Source of the DNA: Saccharofermentans sp.
GTDB taxonomy: Bacteria; Bacillota; Clostridia; Saccharofermentanales; Saccharofermentanaceae
NCBI GenBank assembly: GCA_024688685.1
Contig: JAILDX010000026.1
Span: 20,359-84,358 of the forward strand
Length of the DNA: 64,000 bases
Direction of reading: 5' to 3'
Below are positions 1-9,639 of the stretch, piece by piece (position 1 is the first letter of the stretch; every line of letters begins with the position of its first letter). The notes under the pieces are model-generated. The model saw nothing but the letters and a program-made list of their open reading frames with translations, ran no database searches and had not been told where the DNA came from. The translations under genes were made by a program, and so were the position numbers.

Positions 1-973
1 CCATCGAAGGAGATGTTGTCTTGTAGAACTCTCTCTTGCGGTCATACTTACCGTTGTTGAAGAAGTCGCAGAGGACCTTGTTGCGGTTGGAAGCACAGAT
101 GAGCTTGTGAACAGGGATACCCATCTGCTTTGCAAACCATGCGGCGAGGATGTTTCCGAAATTGCCGGTGGGGACTACAAAGTTGATGGCCTCACCCATT
201 TCGATCTTCTCCATCTTGAGGAGCTCGACATATGAAGCAACATAGTATGCGATCTGAGGAACGAGACGGCCCCAGTTGATGGAGTTCGCAGAAGACAGCC
301 TGATGCCGTTATCCTTGAGTTCCTTTGCAAAAGCTTCATCGCCGAAGATCTTTTTTACGCCCGTCTGCGCATCGTCAAAGCATCCGTTGACTGCAATAAC
401 GTGAGTGTTGGATCCGCCGGTCGTTACCATCTGCAGTTTCTGTGCATCCGAAACCCCGCCCGTAGGATAGAAAACGATTATCTCCGTTCCGGGAAGATCC
501 TTGAAGCCTTCAAGTGCAGCCTTGCCCGTATCACCTGATGTTGCAGTCAGGATGCAGATCTTGTCCTTCGCACCCGTCTTTGCGATGGATGCCGTCATAA
601 GGTGAGGAAGCAGCTGAAGCGCAACATCCTTGAAAGCACATGTGGGACCATGCCACAGCTCGAGGATGTATTCCTTGTCGTTATACTGGTTCAGCTGAAC
701 GAGGGGAACAGTATTCTCTCCCCACTTCTCTTCAGCGTAAGCCTGCGATGTATAGTCGAGAAGCTCCTCCTCAGAAAAATCATCAAGGAATCTGGAAAGG
801 ACTGACGTAGAGATCTGATAGAACTTCATGTCCTTCATTGCCTCGATGTCACCTCTTGAAAGTGTAGGTATAGTCTCGGGAACGAACAGACCTCCGTCAG
901 GAGCGATACCCATAAGGATAGCCTCCGCAGCTGAGTATTTCTTCTCAAAACCTCTCGTACTAATGAACTTCAT
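1..973 (-). CDS. thrC: Threonine synthase, N-terminal part (cut by window edge)
   Basis: Pyridoxal-phosphate enzyme that converts O-phosphohomoserine to threonine, the last step of the pathway. About 324 codons are visible, so the C-terminus lies outside the window. The N-terminus (MKFISTRGFEKKYSA) and the motif HGPTCAFKDVA, which carries the PLP-binding lysine, are typical of the ThrC family; a glycine/serine-rich phosphate-binding segment (TATSGDTGKAA) follows. The ATG at 971-973 has an AAGGAGG site a few bases upstream. It is the last visible gene of the leftward run from pcrA and lies 11 bases after the preceding ORF, so it is probably cotranscribed. Identity is seen directly from motifs; operon membership is inferred. 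Confidence 0.93.
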   Translation of the reverse strand, partial: MKFISTRGFEKKYSAAEAILMGIAPDGGLFVPETIPTLSRGDIEAMKDMKFYQISTSVLSRFLDDFSEEELLDYTSQAYAEEKWGENTVPLVQLNQYNDKEYILELWHGPTCAFKDVALQLLPHLMTASIAKTGAKDKICILTATSGDTGKAALEGFKDLPGTEIIVFYPTGGVSDAQKLQMVTTGGSNTHVIAVNGCFDDAQTGVKKIFGDEAFAKELKDNGIRLSSANSINWGRLVPQIAYYVASYVELLKMEKIEMGEAINFVVPTGNFGNILAAWFAKQMGIPVHKLICASNRNKVLCDFFNNGKYDRKREFYKTTSPSM

Positions 974-984
974 ATATTCCTCCT

Positions 985-1818
985 TCAGCCGGCAGCAATG
1001 CCGAATTCATCTGCATATTCTTTCAATATCTGTGCAACTTCAGGATCATCCTTGTTCGCTTCGAACCTGTCCATGATGAATTCGATCCTTTTTGCATTGT
1101 CATCGGCAAGCTTGATCTTTGTGCTTACCGGTATTATCACGAAGAAGATCAGCGCCAGTATTGCTGCGGCAATGAGCACGCCGATTCCTATCCTGACACC
1201 AAGCCTTGCCTTATCGGCCGGAGTCATTACGCTCTCTATGTCGATATCATCGCTCGCCAGCTCGTCACCGCCTGACGCAGAACGCATCATGATATCTCTT
1301 CTCTCCTTCTCCGAAGCCATCTGGAACGAATTAACACCCTTGGATGCCTTGACCAGGATCGGAGCCTGATAATTCTTACGTTCTGCCGGAGATGAACCTT
1401 CAGCCATCTGGGCAGTCTTCATCTTGTCAACAAAGTCGATGGGAGGGAGTTCGCTTGCGGGGATCTTAATATCCTCTCTGCACTTCCTCAGTGCATCCTG
1501 TGCAAGACCGAGATACTGTTCATGACCAAGCACGTTGTTGATCGCAAACTCGAGACTCTGGATAGCTCTTGCAAACTGTCCCTCTCTAGCGAGACAAAGC
1601 CCGAAAACAAGTGCCGTATCACCCCACTGCGGGTACTTTGTAATAAGCGGCTTGAGGAATATCTGCGCAACGTCCGTACCGTCGCCCTGACCATTCAGGA
1701 GGGCTCTGTTAAACTGCCTAATGATGTTCGCTTTCTCTTCAACACTAACATCGAAAAGGATCAGGTCCTTCTCTTCAATAGGGCTTATTGCAAGCAGCAG
1801 GCTCAGATAGTCATGCAT
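985..1818 (-). CDS. Tail-anchored protein with TPR-like N-terminal region, unknown function
   Basis: A 277-residue protein that I do not recognise as a named family. Residues about 30-115 look helical and TPR-like (a LVFGLCLAREGQFARAIQSLE segment). The middle, about 120-205, is polar and low in complexity. One hydrophobic segment near residues 210-232 is followed by about 45 charged residues, so the protein probably sits in the membrane by a C-terminal anchor. The start codon overlaps the folC stop as ATGA, which indicates translational coupling. No enzymatic motif was seen. It could be a scaffold or an assembly factor, but the sequence does not say. Confidence 0.8.
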   Translation of the reverse strand: MHDYLSLLLAISPIEEKDLILFDVSVEEKANIIRQFNRALLNGQGDGTDVAQIFLKPLITKYPQWGDTALVFGLCLAREGQFARAIQSLEFAINNVLGHEQYLGLAQDALRKCREDIKIPASELPPIDFVDKMKTAQMAEGSSPAERKNYQAPILVKASKGVNSFQMASEKERRDIMMRSASGGDELASDDIDIESVMTPADKARLGVRIGIGVLIAAAILALIFFVIIPVSTKIKLADDNAKRIEFIMDRFEANKDDPEVAQILKEYADEFGIAAG

Positions 1819-3206
1819 CAGATCAACCTCTTAACTGTTCCCCTCACCTGTCCGAGCAAATACAGTGAACCCGTTATGATGAGCGGCATATCATCTTCCT
1901 CCGACTTCGAAAGGGCAATCTTTACAGCCTCCTCCGGCTGTTCCGATGTGCCTCTGCCGATCGGTTTATTATACACTTTATTTATTATTTTATAAAGTTC
2001 ACCGGGTTCCGCCGTTCTGGGGTTATTAACTCTGACCGGCCAGACCTCCGCGATATCTATACCGCCTTCTTTGTAAGCACCTGCTATTCCCTCGATATCC
2101 TTATCCTTCATGACACCGATCACGAGCCTTGCAGGTCTCTTTATAAGCTCACCGTTATCGAGTGCACCATACACTCCGGCGAAACTCTCAGCTCCCTGCC
2201 TGTTATGGCCGCCGTCCAATATCACGAAAGGCTTTGCCGACACCACTTCAGCGCGGCATTTCCACCTTGTAAGCTCAATCCCCTCAGCCATGGTCTCTTC
2301 CGTGACCGAAGGCCATATCTCTTTCAGGCATCTGACAGCCGCAGCCGCAAGAGCGAGATTAGCTGCCTGGTGCTTTCCGAGCAGTTCAGTAGATACTTCC
2401 CTTCCACCAAGCTCGAGGAGCTTTACTGTCATCCTGTATTCTTTTGTATAGACAGGCTCTTCCTCCCCTGTACCGACAAAAGTCAGAGGGCAGCCGTGCT
2501 TGTCTGCCTCATCGAGAATAGCTTCTCTTACCAAACTCCTGTAGTCCGGAGAGATGATCATAGAATCTGGATCCGTGCAGAAGCACGGGCAGTCTCTGCG
2601 CATTATTCCCGCTTTCTCCCTTGCGATCTTGTCGATCGTATCGCCAAGCACTTCCGTGTGATCCATGCCTATTGCTGTGATCACCGAAACAGCTTTATCA
2701 CATTCAACATTTGTGGAATCAAGCCTGCCGCCGAGTCCTGTCTCCAGCACCGCAACATCGATGCCTTTCTCCGCAAAATACATGAAACAGATCGCGGTGA
2801 TCAGCTCAAACTCGGTCGGATGATCATTCTGTTCTTCAAAAACCTGTTCAGAGAAGACCTTTACCTGCTCAGTCAGTCTCTTAAGGTCATCATCATCTAT
2901 CTCACCGTATGAATCGTCGTCATGGAGTTTTCTCAGCCCGTCCGCACAGTCGATGATCCTGATGCGCTCCGAGAACCTCTCCAGATATGGCGACGTGAAT
3001 ACACCGACCTTAAGACCTGAAGCCGCGAGCATCGATGACATAAAGGATGTAACGGAACCCTTTCCGTTAGTTCCCGCAATGTGGACCACCTTGAAATCCT
3101 TCTCAGGGTGTCCGAGCAGTTCACAAAGCCTGTTTATACGGGAAAGACCCGGATTGATACCAAACTTGAGAGCTGATGACAGGTACTCAGGCGTCTTTTG
3201 TGTCAT
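1818..3206 (-). CDS. folC: Bifunctional folylpolyglutamate synthase/dihydrofolate synthase
   Basis: Mur-ligase-type ATP-dependent enzyme that adds glutamate to dihydropteroate or tetrahydrofolate in the cytoplasm. The 462-residue length fits the family. The P-loop GTNGKGS is at residues 45-51. The downstream folate-site segment TSPYLERFSERIRI and the metal-site segment ETGLGGRLDSTNV are intact, and the C-terminal ligase domain has the expected DGGHN motif. The first 20 bases overlap the end of the GtrA gene, and its stop overlaps the next start, so it lies inside a tightly packed operon. Whether it has both activities cannot be told from sequence. Confidence 0.95.
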   Translation of the reverse strand: MTQKTPEYLSSALKFGINPGLSRINRLCELLGHPEKDFKVVHIAGTNGKGSVTSFMSSMLAASGLKVGVFTSPYLERFSERIRIIDCADGLRKLHDDDSYGEIDDDDLKRLTEQVKVFSEQVFEEQNDHPTEFELITAICFMYFAEKGIDVAVLETGLGGRLDSTNVECDKAVSVITAIGMDHTEVLGDTIDKIAREKAGIMRRDCPCFCTDPDSMIISPDYRSLVREAILDEADKHGCPLTFVGTGEEEPVYTKEYRMTVKLLELGGREVSTELLGKHQAANLALAAAAVRCLKEIWPSVTEETMAEGIELTRWKCRAEVVSAKPFVILDGGHNRQGAESFAGVYGALDNGELIKRPARLVIGVMKDKDIEGIAGAYKEGGIDIAEVWPVRVNNPRTAEPGELYKIINKVYNKPIGRGTSEQPEEAVKIALSKSEEDDMPLIITGSLYLLGQVRGTVKRLI

Positions 3207-3747
3207 AAGTCTTTAGATCTTCTTTCTTGAATACAAACAGCTTGCTCAGGATGTAGTTGGATACGACTACGAATACCGCATTGAGCACCTTGATCAGATA
3301 AAGATAAGTAAACTTAAAGCTGCCGATCATAAACATCTCGTCTTCAGTCGGAGTATTGAAAACCTGTTCGCAGATAATGATCATTAGAGAGAAGACGCCC
3401 AGTTCCAGTACGAGGAACGAAGCGACTCTTGCTGCAGCAAAGCTCAGGAGTTCTCTTATTACGCTGCCCTTCGATCTGAATACAAATATCCTGTTTGTTA
3501 TATATGCTGCAAGAACGGCCAGGACCCATGCTATTACCTGGTTCAGGAGGACCATAAGGTCAAAGTCCTTACCGAAGAGAGATACGTTGACCTGCTTTTT
3601 TACAAGGAGATCAAAGAGCAGGAAAGCCACTGTATTGACAACAGTCGTAAAACCTCCGCAGACAAGATACATGAAGATCTTCCTGATCTTCTCCTGTTTC
3701 TCTGTAAGGTGTTCACCACCCAGTAATATTGTCTTTATTTTCCCCAT
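3187..3747 (-). CDS. GtrA-family membrane protein
   Basis: A small membrane protein of 186 residues with four predicted membrane segments (about residues 25-48, 62-88, 107-128 and 145-168). The opening pattern FMYLVCGGFTTVVNTVAFLLF and the segment AAYITNRIFVFRS are typical of the GtrA family, whose members are thought to help move lipid-linked sugars across the membrane for wall or exopolysaccharide decoration. It sits just after a surface protein and a cell-wall glucosaminidase in the same direction, which fits an envelope role. The substrate is unknown. Confidence 0.85.
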   Translation of the reverse strand: MGKIKTILLGGEHLTEKQEKIRKIFMYLVCGGFTTVVNTVAFLLFDLLVKKQVNVSLFGKDFDLMVLLNQVIAWVLAVLAAYITNRIFVFRSKGSVIRELLSFAAARVASFLVLELGVFSLMIIICEQVFNTPTEDEMFMIGSFKFTYLYLIKVLNAVFVVVSNYILSKLFVFKKEDLKTYDTKDA

Positions 3748-3759
3748 TCTAATCTCCGG

Positions 3760-5220
3760 TCAGACATGTCTTGGTCTCGGGTTCTTGCGTCTGGACAATA
3801 CCCTGTGAACGATCGAAACAATAACAATAAGGAACAATGTCTCGAACGCTGTCAGTATCATGAATACTTTCATCAGCGCATTATAAGTCACTTCTGCCGT
3901 TCTGTCGACAGGAACAAATCTGACAAACAGATTGTCAAGTTCATCATACGAGTAAAAATCGCACTTCCCGGTCTCATCCATGAGATAGCAGATGAAAACG
4001 CTCTCCTCGTTGACATAACCGTTGTACGACATTCCGCCGATCTCAGCCACAGCTTCAACAAATCCCTTGGGGATAACGACATCCTCGGGGATCTCTGCAG
4101 CAATGAGGATACTGCTCTTGCGGATCGTGGTCTTGTTCATATCAAATGGTATTACAGTCTTAAGATCAGAGTTATACAGGTAGAGTCCCGGAGGGTTCTC
4201 ACCGTCATAGAGGTAAAGAAGAACGCTTGATACACCGTCTTTAACAAATGCAGGAACTGTAAATTCATTTACCGTCCTGATCTTCTGGGTAAAGCCGTCA
4301 GGGACAGTTATTCCGTTCGGAACATCGACGAATGTATATGATACACCGTTCAGATCTGCAAGGACCGCATTGTCAGGAATGTAGCTCTCTTTACGGATAA
4401 CATTGATCTTATACTCCTTGCGTGTTACACCGTCCTGCGCCGTAACCGTAACGGTTATCGTATTGAGTCCGACCTGGAGGTTGTTGTTCCCGTTGATAAC
4501 GACTGCAGCCCAGAGATTAGACGGATTAGCCGTTACTGCAACATCCGTGACCTGCCTCTCAACTGTCGCGGTATATTCTGTAACATCAGGAGTAAAAGTC
4601 TGATCCAGATCTGCCGCATTGATCTTGAGCATTACGAGATCAGCATCATCTGATACTCTGTCGCTTATCGTTACACTTATGGAATTGTCAACAACAGTGG
4701 ATACGTTTGATCCGTCAGCGTCAACGAACGTTCCCGGGTTATCGATCCAGAAAGGGATCTGACCTGACGCACCCTGCCTGACTCTGAATGATATCGAAAG
4801 AAGTATCATGTTCGTCGACAGATCCACGATCTGGTCAGGAGCGGATGTGTTGCCGTCCTCAGTGCCGTTCTCCTGGAAATACTGGTTAACGGCTGACACG
4901 TTGATAAAATCGGTGTCCTGCGAGACATTGAACACAAATCCCAATATCTCGCTTCCGAGTTCAACATTAATGTATTCAAGCTGTTCATCATCATAATGGA
5001 GCTTGACCGGTCCGAATCTTACTATCTGCGGGAAATTGTCCGCGGTAATGGATACCGTCACGATATCGCCTATTCCGGGATCCGTATTGTTTGCTCTTAC
5101 CGAAAGATTGATCAGCTTATCTGCGCGCAAAAAAGCAGGCATGGCAAAGCATACGAATATGACAGCGCAAAGCGCTGCGGTCAGAGACTTTCTCATGACG
5201 TTAACCAAACTGTTCCTCAT
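3760..5220 (-). CDS. Secreted, membrane-anchored cohesin-like/cadherin-like surface protein
   Basis: 486 residues. A signal peptide spans about 1-33. A beta-sandwich resembling cohesin domains follows at about 36-185, starting INLSVRANNTDPGIGDIVTV. A cadherin-like beta-sandwich of the PF12733 type is at about 195-276, with the pattern FTPDVTEYTATV, GLNTITVTVTAQDG and KEYKINVIR. After an unassigned region comes a C-terminal membrane helix near 450-470 and a basic tail (RRKNPRPRH). It is therefore exposed outside and anchored at its C-terminus. Its start overlaps the stop of the glucosaminidase gene (ATGA), and that protein carries the same cadherin-like domain, so the two probably work together at the wall. 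Dockerin binding is possible but unproven. Confidence 0.8.
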   Translation of the reverse strand: MRNSLVNVMRKSLTAALCAVIFVCFAMPAFLRADKLINLSVRANNTDPGIGDIVTVSITADNFPQIVRFGPVKLHYDDEQLEYINVELGSEILGFVFNVSQDTDFINVSAVNQYFQENGTEDGNTSAPDQIVDLSTNMILLSISFRVRQGASGQIPFWIDNPGTFVDADGSNVSTVVDNSISVTISDRVSDDADLVMLKINAADLDQTFTPDVTEYTATVERQVTDVAVTANPSNLWAAVVINGNNNLQVGLNTITVTVTAQDGVTRKEYKINVIRKESYIPDNAVLADLNGVSYTFVDVPNGITVPDGFTQKIRTVNEFTVPAFVKDGVSSVLLYLYDGENPPGLYLYNSDLKTVIPFDMNKTTIRKSSILIAAEIPEDVVIPKGFVEAVAEIGGMSYNGYVNEESVFICYLMDETGKCDFYSYDELDNLFVRFVPVDRTAEVTYNALMKVFMILTAFETLFLIVIVSIVHRVLSRRKNPRPRHV

Positions 5221-7724
5221 GGCTTTACACCAAACTCCTGCGGCATATTATTGTACACGGGTATAACGAACTCGAAGCTGTTGCCCAGCTGGTTCGTGTT
5301 AAGGTAACTCTTATAATACCTGTATCCTTCGGAATAAGCCATCATAATATATCCTGCATACTGATGATCATAAAGAGCTGTTCCGTTATCGACAACATCA
5401 AACTTCTGGAAATACAGAGTATCCTGTCCGTTGTTTATATAGCCATTGGCGATCCAGAGCGCACCGCCTGTAATCGCCTTGTCGATGGAATCCCATGGGA
5501 GCAGATATCCCGCTTCTCTCTCCGTGATCTCCTGTGCCTCGGGATCGTTGCCCCACCTTGCATATTTGGCACCGTTCAGAACAGGGCCGCCTGCCGCAGT
5601 TGAGGCATACGCACCGATGTTGTAATAGTTATAGTATCCTTCGTAACCCGATACCGTTCCGTGTGCAAGATTGGACGCGCCGTTAAAGCCCATCTCCTGA
5701 AGGATCCTGCTCGCCAGCAGATAAGGTGATACGCCGGATGTCTCAGCGGCATTATAGATCGCCTCGGCATAATCGTATTCATCAGTATCCATAAAGGATC
5801 CGCTAATCATCGATCTGATGCCGTCCTTTGTGTGATATAAGGGATTGAACGACTGTCTCTCGAACATGAACACGCGCTCGACCGTAAGGAAGTTACGCGG
5901 GTCAAGATAGTATCTGATGACTTCAGGCTTGACCGCCATCCAGTCAGGAGCATCATAGATCCTCGAATCAGGCTTAACGTAAGACGGATTGTAAGTAAAT
6001 GTCGCAAGACTTCTTCCGCCTGAATCCTGAACCTCTACAACGTCCTCAAAACTGACTCCGACATTATATGCGGTAAAAGCGTATTCGGGATGCTGGATGT
6101 GGAGAAGTATCAGTCCGCTGTAATACGACTCAGGGAAATTGGCAAGTGTATTGCGCGCAAAACTGCTGCCGTCATCACCGCATAGGAAATACAGAGAATA
6201 TTCCTTCTCCTCGCCGCTGAACGACTTAAGATGAACATTTACCGTATTTATACCTTCCGACAATTCAAATAGTGTTCCGTCTCCCGTATCAGTTCCGCTT
6301 CTTCCGTCCTTTGTGATCGTCACCTCTGACGCATATCCTTCAAGAGAAACTGCCGATACAGTTACAGGAACAGCCTCTCTCAAGTAGTAAGCATATTCCA
6401 TCGTTGCGGAATCAAATCCCGGCCATATCTTCATCTTCTCGCCCGACGATGAATCCTTAACGCTCATATCATAAAGGGTGGCATTGAGAGGGAGCAGCGT
6501 GATGTCAGATGTCCCGGCTTCGAAGAGGTCATTATTCTCATCGATCATCCTTACGGTCTGATCATCCTTCTGCACAACAGCCATATATGTTCCGTTATAG
6601 CGTACCGCATCACAGCTCGTAAGCATCGTATAGTTAACATCATCCGTGAGAGGCACGCCTGACGCTCTCTCAACCCTTACATAGAAACAGTTGGAAATGC
6701 CCTCGATACCTGTCTCCTCAACGGCAGCAGCAATATCCTGAGCCTTTCCTCTGAGCACTTCATATTCCGAATCCTTAAGGTCATTTGTTCCGATATTATT
6801 GCCATACAGATCATAAAGTGATACCTTGATATCCCTGCTCATTCCCGCGAAATTAACATAAGCATCCCTGTCTTCACAGTTGAATCTGTACCACATGGAT
6901 TCAGTTCCGGAAGGAAGTGTTCCCGGCACTGCGCGGTCATTATCGAGAAGGTCAAACTCCGGTATGTCAGTCTTGCCACATCGCAGTATCGAACTGACAC
7001 CGCCTGCGTTCCTGAATAATATGCTTATATCATGATTACCTGATGATGACTCGGATGTATCCCATGAAAGCTCAAATTCCTTAGCACCGTCAGGAAGCTC
7101 CTGACCGCTCTCCTTATAAATGAAACAACCGTGACAGAGAGCACCGTCAACAAGGACGTCTGCCCTTATGTCCCTGCCTTCATATCTGATGACTCCTGTC
7201 GTTGTCTTGATGCCCATAAGAACACGTCCATCGTGTGAGAACTCTTCGCTGAGCATGACCTCCCCGCTGAAGCCTCCGCTTCCGTTGACATTGCCCGTCG
7301 TCCTGTAGCTTCTGTCTATATCCTTCAGGAGTGAGTTGACCGCGTACTGCCTTGTCGACGCACTGCACATTGCAGATATATCCAGTTCCCTGGAAGTATC
7401 GGATTCACCATAGATAACACTGACCAGATCTCTTGCAAACTGGCTGTTATCCTCGCAGCTCAGCTGATACTTCGGAGACTCAAAAACGGATACGAGATAA
7501 TCTGAAAGTGAGTACATTCCTCCGTCGATCCTGGATGCCGCACACGAGGCTGTTCCCGTTAACTGTTCTGCGCGGGCAACCATGGCCTTGCCCCGGTCAT
7601 CAAGTGATCCGGGCGTGCCTGCAACGAACAGTTTTATCAGGAGAAAAACTGTGCACAGAATGCTCAGCAGAACAAAGCCTATCGCAAAGACAAGATACTC
7701 CGGACGCCTCTTTCCTTTCATCAT
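5217..7724 (-). CDS. Membrane-anchored beta-N-acetylglucosaminidase with cadherin-like domain
   Basis: An 835-residue peptidoglycan hydrolase predicted to cleave N-acetylglucosaminyl bonds. An N-terminal membrane helix spans about residues 11-33 and leaves the rest outside. Residues 80-400 form a large unassigned extracellular region. A cadherin-like beta-sandwich is at about 411-514 (FDSATMEYAYYL, GINTVNVHLKS). The C-terminal 640-805 is a glucosaminidase domain: SGVSPYLLASRILQEMGFNG contains the probable catalytic Glu677, followed by GYYNYYNIGAY and a WGND segment. The start codon overlaps the end of the upstream nucleotidase gene by four bases. The enzyme class is well supported; the bond specificity is by family only. 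Confidence 0.87.
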   Translation of the reverse strand: MMKGKRRPEYLVFAIGFVLLSILCTVFLLIKLFVAGTPGSLDDRGKAMVARAEQLTGTASCAASRIDGGMYSLSDYLVSVFESPKYQLSCEDNSQFARDLVSVIYGESDTSRELDISAMCSASTRQYAVNSLLKDIDRSYRTTGNVNGSGGFSGEVMLSEEFSHDGRVLMGIKTTTGVIRYEGRDIRADVLVDGALCHGCFIYKESGQELPDGAKEFELSWDTSESSSGNHDISILFRNAGGVSSILRCGKTDIPEFDLLDNDRAVPGTLPSGTESMWYRFNCEDRDAYVNFAGMSRDIKVSLYDLYGNNIGTNDLKDSEYEVLRGKAQDIAAAVEETGIEGISNCFYVRVERASGVPLTDDVNYTMLTSCDAVRYNGTYMAVVQKDDQTVRMIDENNDLFEAGTSDITLLPLNATLYDMSVKDSSSGEKMKIWPGFDSATMEYAYYLREAVPVTVSAVSLEGYASEVTITKDGRSGTDTGDGTLFELSEGINTVNVHLKSFSGEEKEYSLYFLCGDDGSSFARNTLANFPESYYSGLILLHIQHPEYAFTAYNVGVSFEDVVEVQDSGGRSLATFTYNPSYVKPDSRIYDAPDWMAVKPEVIRYYLDPRNFLTVERVFMFERQSFNPLYHTKDGIRSMISGSFMDTDEYDYAEAIYNAAETSGVSPYLLASRILQEMGFNGASNLAHGTVSGYEGYYNYYNIGAYASTAAGGPVLNGAKYARWGNDPEAQEITEREAGYLLPWDSIDKAITGGALWIANGYINNGQDTLYFQKFDVVDNGTALYDHQYAGYIMMAYSEGYRYYKSYLNTNQLGNSFEFVIPVYNNMPQEFGVKP

Positions 7725-8353
7725 TCCTTACCGTTAAGCTGATCAAGATTGTACTCAAATGCAGGAATGTATTTCTTCATAAACTCCTGCGCTTCTTCAA
7801 GGCCGAGCTTGTCGATCGACTTCTCAAGTGTCTTCATCGCGGAAGCAAACTCCGTGCTTCCCGAAGACTTCTCACGTATGCACTTAATGTATGCGGAGAT
7901 CTTATCTGCCGCCTTAACGATCTTCTTCATCACCTCATCATTCTTTCCTTTGAAAGAAGGATCAAGGAGATCAAGATAACCGGCCTGAAGTTCATCCGGA
8001 AGGAGACTTACGAGTGAATGTGCCGCCTCGGATTCAACCTCCTTGTATGCGTTCTTTATCTCTTCATTGCGGTACTTGATAGGTGTGGGAAGATCTCCCG
8101 TAAGGATCTCTGTACAATCGTGATAAAGGCCGTATGCTGCCGCCTTGAAAGGATCTATCATCTCGAATCCTTCCTCATCCTTGTGGTTGTCGTTATACAT
8201 ATTTGCCAGACACTGCGCAATAACCGCAACGTCGAAGCTGTGCTCCTTTATGTTCTCGACTCTTGAGTTGCGCATAAGACCCCAGCGGGAAATATACTGC
8301 ATCCTGTCGAGCATCGCAAAAAAACCGTAAACCTCTTTCTTATTCTTACCCAT
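7721..8353 (-). CDS. HD-domain 5'-deoxynucleotidase, YfbR-like
   Basis: A 210-residue HD-superfamily phosphohydrolase. It should remove phosphate from deoxynucleoside 5'-monophosphates using a divalent metal. The metal-binding pattern is complete: RVENIKEHSFDVA (His38), LYHDCTEILTGDLPTPIKY (His78, Asp79) and a later Asp in VKAADKISAYIKC. The GDLPTPIKY signature is characteristic of the YfbR group. It directly follows the dGTPase gene, 20 bases away, so the pair may control deoxynucleotide pools together. The closeness of the specificity to E. coli YfbR is inferred. Confidence 0.88.
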   Translation of the reverse strand: MGKNKKEVYGFFAMLDRMQYISRWGLMRNSRVENIKEHSFDVAVIAQCLANMYNDNHKDEEGFEMIDPFKAAAYGLYHDCTEILTGDLPTPIKYRNEEIKNAYKEVESEAAHSLVSLLPDELQAGYLDLLDPSFKGKNDEVMKKIVKAADKISAYIKCIREKSSGSTEFASAMKTLEKSIDKLGLEEAQEFMKKYIPAFEYNLDQLNGKE

Positions 8354-8373
8354 CTTCTCCCTGCTTTCTGCAA

Positions 8374-9594
8374 TTAATTCTTGTAAAGTTCATTAAAACA
8401 GTCTGTCGCAAACTGATCCGTCATGCCTGCGATAAAATCAGTTACCTTGACCGCATCAGGGCAGTCAGGCTCCGGGTGTGCGATATAGAACTTCGCAAAC
8501 TTACGGATTGCATCCTTATTCGAATCAGCCGCCTTATCGATATCTGCAGTTGCATCAAGGAATGCCAAGAACAGACCTTTGATCATTATCTCAACCGTGC
8601 TCTCAAAGACCTTGACCTTCTTTGCCTGATAGATCTGATTGACATTCGTCTCAAGAAATGTCTGCAGAGCTTTTGCTGTTCTGTCTGACATCCTTATCTC
8701 GTCCCTCGAAAGGCTGTTGTTGATGATATCCTCAACGAGTGTGTTGATCATCTGTGAGTTGTTGTTGCCAAGCACCTTGGCTGCTTCAGGCGCAAAGTCG
8801 CTCCTGTTCTCGATAACGCCCGTCCTCAGCGCATCTTCTATATCTCTTCCGACATAAGCGATCTTGTCGGCAAATCTTACCACGCAGCCCTCAAGAGTTG
8901 CAGGCGCACTCCTCTGAGACTTGGGAATGAGATAAGACACTTCACTGTCAGGCTTATCGCGGAAAGGAACAAGAGACTTCTCATCGTATATCTCTCCGCA
9001 GTGCGACAGGATACCGTCCCTGACCTCAAATGTCAGATTGAGTCCCGATCCGTCTCCCCTGCTCTCCAGAACATCTATTACACGGAGGCCGTGAGCCTCA
9101 TGCTGGAAGAACCTGTCGGGTTCAACTTCCTTCAGACATTTGTTGAGGATCCTCTCACCGCTGTGCCCGAAAGGGGAATGACCGATGTCATGACCAAGTG
9201 CGATCGCCTGGATAAGATCGGTGTTAAGATTGAGTGCCTTGCCGATAGTTGACGAAATATAGTAAACATAAAGAACGTGCTCAAGCCTTGAACAGATGTG
9301 ATCGTTCGAAGGGTTGAAAAATACCTGAGTCTTATGCTTAAGCCTTCTGAATGACTGCGAGAATATGATCCTTCCGATATCACGCTCGTACGGATTACGG
9401 ATATCATTGTCATGTTCTTCCTTAACCCTTCCTCGCCCGAGACTAGCCTTTGCCGCAAAAGATGACAGAGATGCTTCCTTCTCTTTCTTGAGCAGCTCCA
9501 GGAGATCGCGGTTAGTATCACTGATACCTTCGCTGATCCTGATATCCTTAAAGGCTTCACTGTAAAGCTCAAGCATGCTCAGATAATCACTCAT
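8374..9594 (-). CDS. dgt: dGTPase-like deoxynucleotide triphosphohydrolase
   Basis: A 406-residue HD-domain enzyme that releases triphosphate from dGTP or other dNTPs. It carries the family signature RNPYERDIGRIIFSQSFRRL, then the His from CSRLEHVLYV and the HD motif in GHDIGHSPFGH (residues 134-144), with the distal Asp in VRFADKIAYVGRD. Length fits the short Gram-positive dGTPase-like group. It is followed by a deoxynucleotidase and preceded by pcrA. A TATAAT-like box on the minus strand lies in the short gap upstream, but I see no good -35. The exact substrate is not determined by sequence. Confidence 0.92.
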   Translation of the reverse strand: MSDYLSMLELYSEAFKDIRISEGISDTNRDLLELLKKEKEASLSSFAAKASLGRGRVKEEHDNDIRNPYERDIGRIIFSQSFRRLKHKTQVFFNPSNDHICSRLEHVLYVYYISSTIGKALNLNTDLIQAIALGHDIGHSPFGHSGERILNKCLKEVEPDRFFQHEAHGLRVIDVLESRGDGSGLNLTFEVRDGILSHCGEIYDEKSLVPFRDKPDSEVSYLIPKSQRSAPATLEGCVVRFADKIAYVGRDIEDALRTGVIENRSDFAPEAAKVLGNNNSQMINTLVEDIINNSLSRDEIRMSDRTAKALQTFLETNVNQIYQAKKVKVFESTVEIMIKGLFLAFLDATADIDKAADSNKDAIRKFAKFYIAHPEPDCPDAVKVTDFIAGMTDQFATDCFNELYKN

Positions 9595-9639
9595 AACTAC
9601 TTATCCTCCGTCATTAAGGCTCAACTATTATTATAACAT

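Noticed and set aside
2205..2912. 235-codon open frame opposite folC
   Set aside because: It is antisense to a clear folC gene and has no family motif or ribosome binding site. It is a shadow of codon bias.
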